Source: an uncultured Bacillaceae bacterium
GTDB taxonomy: Bacteria > Bacillota > Bacilli > Bacillales > Pradoshiaceae
Assembly: GCA_904501845.1 (NCBI GenBank)
Contig: CAJGCH010000137.1
Span: 1 to 7,746, forward strand
Length of the DNA: 7,746 nucleotides
Reading direction: 5' to 3'
Position numbers and translations under genes: made by a program. The notes under the pieces are model-generated. The model saw nothing but the letters and a program-made list of their open reading frames with translations. It ran no database searches and had not been told where the DNA came from. Within the stretch, counting starts at the first letter, position 1. Each line of letters starts with the position of its first letter. Shown here one piece after another: positions 6,431 through 7,746 of the stretch.

Positions 6431-6467
6431 GAGAAAAGCCAGTATCAGGCTGATACTGGCTTTTCTC
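6431..6467 (-). terminator. flgM intrinsic terminator
   Basis: A perfect 17-base-pair inverted repeat (6431-6447 with 6451-6467) with the three-base loop GGC, extended by two more A-T pairs into the flgM stop codon. On the minus strand the GC-rich core GCCAGTATCA/TGATACTGGC is followed by TTTTCTCTTT. The plus-strand side is also followed by T-rich sequence, so it may act both ways. Confidence 0.92.
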
Positions 6468-6722
6468 TTATTGTTTTTTCGAATAAACATTCAGCAGGCT
6501 TTCTGCTGTCGCTTGTATGTTGACTTGGTATGTGCCATTTTCAATTTGAGTCTTGATTTCATCTATTTTCGCTTGGCGCTCCGCCTGGGCAGCCGGGCTG
6601 CTTTGAAGGTCGGGCGCGATCTCTGCCTTTTCGGTTTGTGCCGCTTTCATACCTGCTTCGTCTTTGTTTATACTCTTTTGGCATTGCTGGGTTCCGTATT
6701 GGCTAACTGGATTAATCTTCAT
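6468..6722 (-). CDS. flgM: Anti-sigma-D (sigma-28) factor FlgM
   Basis: FlgM binds the flagellar sigma factor SigD and keeps it from RNA polymerase until the hook-basal body is finished. The 84-residue protein (B. subtilis 88) starts MKINPVSQYGT, like the B. subtilis N-terminus. It has a variable, probably unfolded first half and a C-terminal sigma-binding part with the typical ERQAKIDEIKTQIENGTYQV and ATAESLLNVY. The ATG at 6722 is chosen by homology; the adjacent ATG at 6725 is equally possible. Both are served by AGTGAGGG. A longer frame from 6749 has no such support. A SigD -10 upstream suggests the usual feedback in which SigD drives its own inhibitor. The usual next genes flgN, flgK and flgL are absent, and a terminator touches the stop codon. 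Confidence 0.92.
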   Translation of the reverse strand: MKINPVSQYGTQQCQKSINKDEAGMKAAQTEKAEIAPDLQSSPAAQAERQAKIDEIKTQIENGTYQVNIQATAESLLNVYSKKQ

Positions 6723-6741
6723 CATTGATTCCCTCACTTCC

Positions 6742-6897
6742 CTATCCATTTTTGGGCTCTAATGATAGATTCGCTTGCCAACTCCTGTTTATTATCGGCT
6801 GGGTAAAACTTTTCCTTTTATAAATTATTGCATATCTCCTCATACGCTCCAAACAAACTGGACATTCACCTTTTTCCAGCTTCTTTATAGCTGGCAT
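6742..6897 (-). CDS. Doubtful small ORF with a CxxC motif between comFC and flgM
   Basis: A 51-codon frame, MPAIKKLEKGECPVCLERM.. with a single CxxC pair (residues 12 and 15) and a basic second half. The only ribosome binding candidate, AAAGGGAG, is two bases from the ATG, too close for good initiation. The SigD promoter of flgM lies inside it. In B. subtilis this slot holds yvyF, a zinc-ribbon flagellar protein of about 139 residues; this frame is not recognisably part of it. It may be a remnant or chance. Confidence 0.2.
   Translation of the reverse strand: MPAIKKLEKGECPVCLERMRRYAIIYKRKSFTQPIINRSWQANLSLEPKNG
6791..6820 (-). promoter_or_regulatory. SigD promoter of flgM
   Basis: GCCGATAAT on the minus strand (6791-6799) is a perfect SigD -10. 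A TAAA (6817-6820) lies 17 bases upstream, slightly longer than the usual 15; at 15 bases the tetramer is AAAG. The start would be near 6784, about 60 bases before the flgM ATG. flgM is known to be SigD-driven in B. subtilis. Confidence 0.65.
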
Positions 6898-6982
6898 TGC
6901 TCCCTTTGCCAAATAAACATTTTGCCCATTTTTCCTTGTCCATCTCTTCCACTTTTATCGGTATCTTCTCGAATATATGCAG

Positions 6983-7672
6983 CTAGCGCGCAATCGTCAT
7001 GGACAGCACCCGCGCAGCACCTGCCTCTTTTAATAACAGCGCTGCCTGACGCAGTGTCGTTCCCGTCGTGTAAATATCATCAATCAGCAAAATGGTCTTT
7101 CCTGTGAAGATGGGTGCTTCCGGATGAAGCTTAAATACCTGATGCCTCGCTATCCGCTCGCGCCGGCTCATCTTCGCCTGCTTTTCGCTATGCATCCGCA
7201 TGAGCCCCTCATGCATCTGCAAGCCCGCCATCTTCCCAATGGCCCATGCCTGATTAAAGCCGCGCTCAGTCAGCCGCTCCTCGCTTAGCGGCACTGGTAT
7301 GATGATATCTGCCTTAGGCGCAGCTCTTCTCACCTCCTGTGCAAACAGACGGCCCAGTTCATAATCTCCCCGATATTTGAACCGGGCGATGTATTCCTTC
7401 ATGAACGGATTATATTTATAAAGAGAAACATTTGAATCGAGCGCACTGCCAATCGGCGCCTTAGTCAGCCAACTTATGCAATCCTTGCATCTCCCCTTTT
7501 CGCCAAGAGGCCGGCTGCATAAATCGCAGCGAGGTCCGCAGATTAACTCCAACTGACTCCGGCATTCTCCACAAAGCAAATCCAATTCCGTCAGAAAAAG
7601 AAGCCCAGCCCACCCGGTCTGTTCCTCAAATGGCCTATGGCAATATAAACAAAGCTCTTTTTTGAGAAACAT
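6983..7672 (-). CDS. comFC: Competence protein ComFC (phosphoribosyltransferase-like, zinc-binding)
   Basis: ComFC works with the ATPase ComFA in the cytosol during DNA uptake in natural transformation. The 229-residue protein has two four-cysteine zinc sites (Cys8, 11, 34, 37 and Cys49, 52, 62, 65), a middle segment with FKYRGDYELGRLFA and the ERGFNQA motif, and a type I phosphoribosyltransferase loop ILLIDDIYTTGTT (194-206, Asp198-Asp199 and TTGTT). Its catalytic activity as a transferase is not established. The ATG at 7672 overlaps the comFA stop as TGATG, so it is probably translationally coupled; an in-frame TTG at 7675 follows GGGGG and is a possible alternative. comFB, which lies between comFA and comFC in B. 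subtilis, is absent. Confidence 0.95.
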   Translation of the reverse strand: MFLKKELCLYCHRPFEEQTGWAGLLFLTELDLLCGECRSQLELICGPRCDLCSRPLGEKGRCKDCISWLTKAPIGSALDSNVSLYKYNPFMKEYIARFKYRGDYELGRLFAQEVRRAAPKADIIIPVPLSEERLTERGFNQAWAIGKMAGLQMHEGLMRMHSEKQAKMSRRERIARHQVFKLHPEAPIFTGKTILLIDDIYTTGTTLRQAALLLKEAGAARVLSMTIAR

Positions 7673-7746
7673 CAATCAAGCAGCCCCCTCTGCCTTGCTT
7701 CCTCATTTATTCGCATGATTTGCTTGACCGCAGCTGTCATCTCCTC
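7672..7746 (-). CDS. comFA: ComFA C-terminal end (partial)
   Basis: The last 24 codons of a gene entering from the right edge, beginning EEMTAAVKQIMRINEEAR and ending RGLLD before TGA (7672-7674). ComFA is a DEAD-box-like ATPase that drives transforming DNA into the cytosol. No motif is contained in this fragment, so the call rests on its position directly before comFC, the TGATG overlap and the helical, charged C-terminus. The comFC ribosome binding site GAGGGGG lies inside it. Confidence 0.75.
   Translation of the reverse strand, partial: EEMTAAVKQIMRINEEARQRGLLD

Noticed and set aside
6384..6728. 114-codon plus-strand frame opposite flgM
   Set aside because: It runs through the flgM terminator and is antisense to a recognised FlgM.
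6775..7107. 110-codon plus-strand frame opposite the comFC 3' end
   Set aside because: Antisense to ComFC, with no ribosome binding site.
1..7746. CRISPR array, tRNA, rRNA, insertion sequence or prophage
   Set aside because: No regularly spaced repeats, no cloverleaf or rRNA-like segment, and no transposase or phage protein seen on either strand.

Overview
The window looks like chromosomal DNA of a low-to-moderate GC Gram-positive of the Bacillaceae. Evidence for this is the gene order comFA-comFC-flgM-csrA-hpf-secA-prfB, all on the minus strand, which matches the Bacillus subtilis comF/flagellar/secA neighbourhood, together with strong AAGGAGG-type ribosome binding sites, intrinsic terminators and protein sequences close to the B. 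subtilis family members. Nothing suggests a phage, plasmid or insertion sequence.

Layout, read in the direction of transcription (from 7746 down to 1): the last 24 codons of comFA; comFC, coupled to it by a TGATG overlap; a 260-base gap carrying a SigD-type promoter; flgM (anti-SigD factor) with a perfect hairpin terminator; a structured 400-base non-coding stretch; a short csrA (55 codons); a decayed reading frame; a bidirectional terminator; one small convergent plus-strand gene for a two-helix membrane protein; a gap; hpf (long ribosome hibernation factor) with terminator; a 450-base gap; secA with terminator; and prfB (release factor 2) with its programmed +1 frameshift site, cut by the window edge within a few codons of its end.

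Compared with B. subtilis, two blocks are absent: the genes normally between flgM and csrA (flgN, flgK, flgL, yviE, fliW) and those between csrA and hpf (hag, flaG, fliD, fliS, fliT). comFB and yvyF are missing too. What remains are the regulators (FlgM, CsrA) and the housekeeping genes (competence, ribosome hibernation, secretion, termination). Whether the flagellar genes have moved elsewhere or are lost cannot be told from this window.

The most interesting signal is in the non-coding stretch ahead of csrA. On the minus strand, after a SigD-like -10, there are two consecutive hairpins that each display GGA in a five-base loop, the form in which CsrA recognises RNA. The second is the head of a long hairpin running straight into U7, an intrinsic terminator about 90 bases before csrA. 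Because flgM has its own strong terminator upstream, the RNA that ends there must start within this gap: it is either a roughly 100-nt CsrA-binding small RNA or an attenuated csrA leader. The adjacent CsrA is shortened where B. subtilis CsrA meets its protein antagonist FliW, and fliW is not present here. RNA-based control of CsrA in place of FliW is therefore a testable inference.
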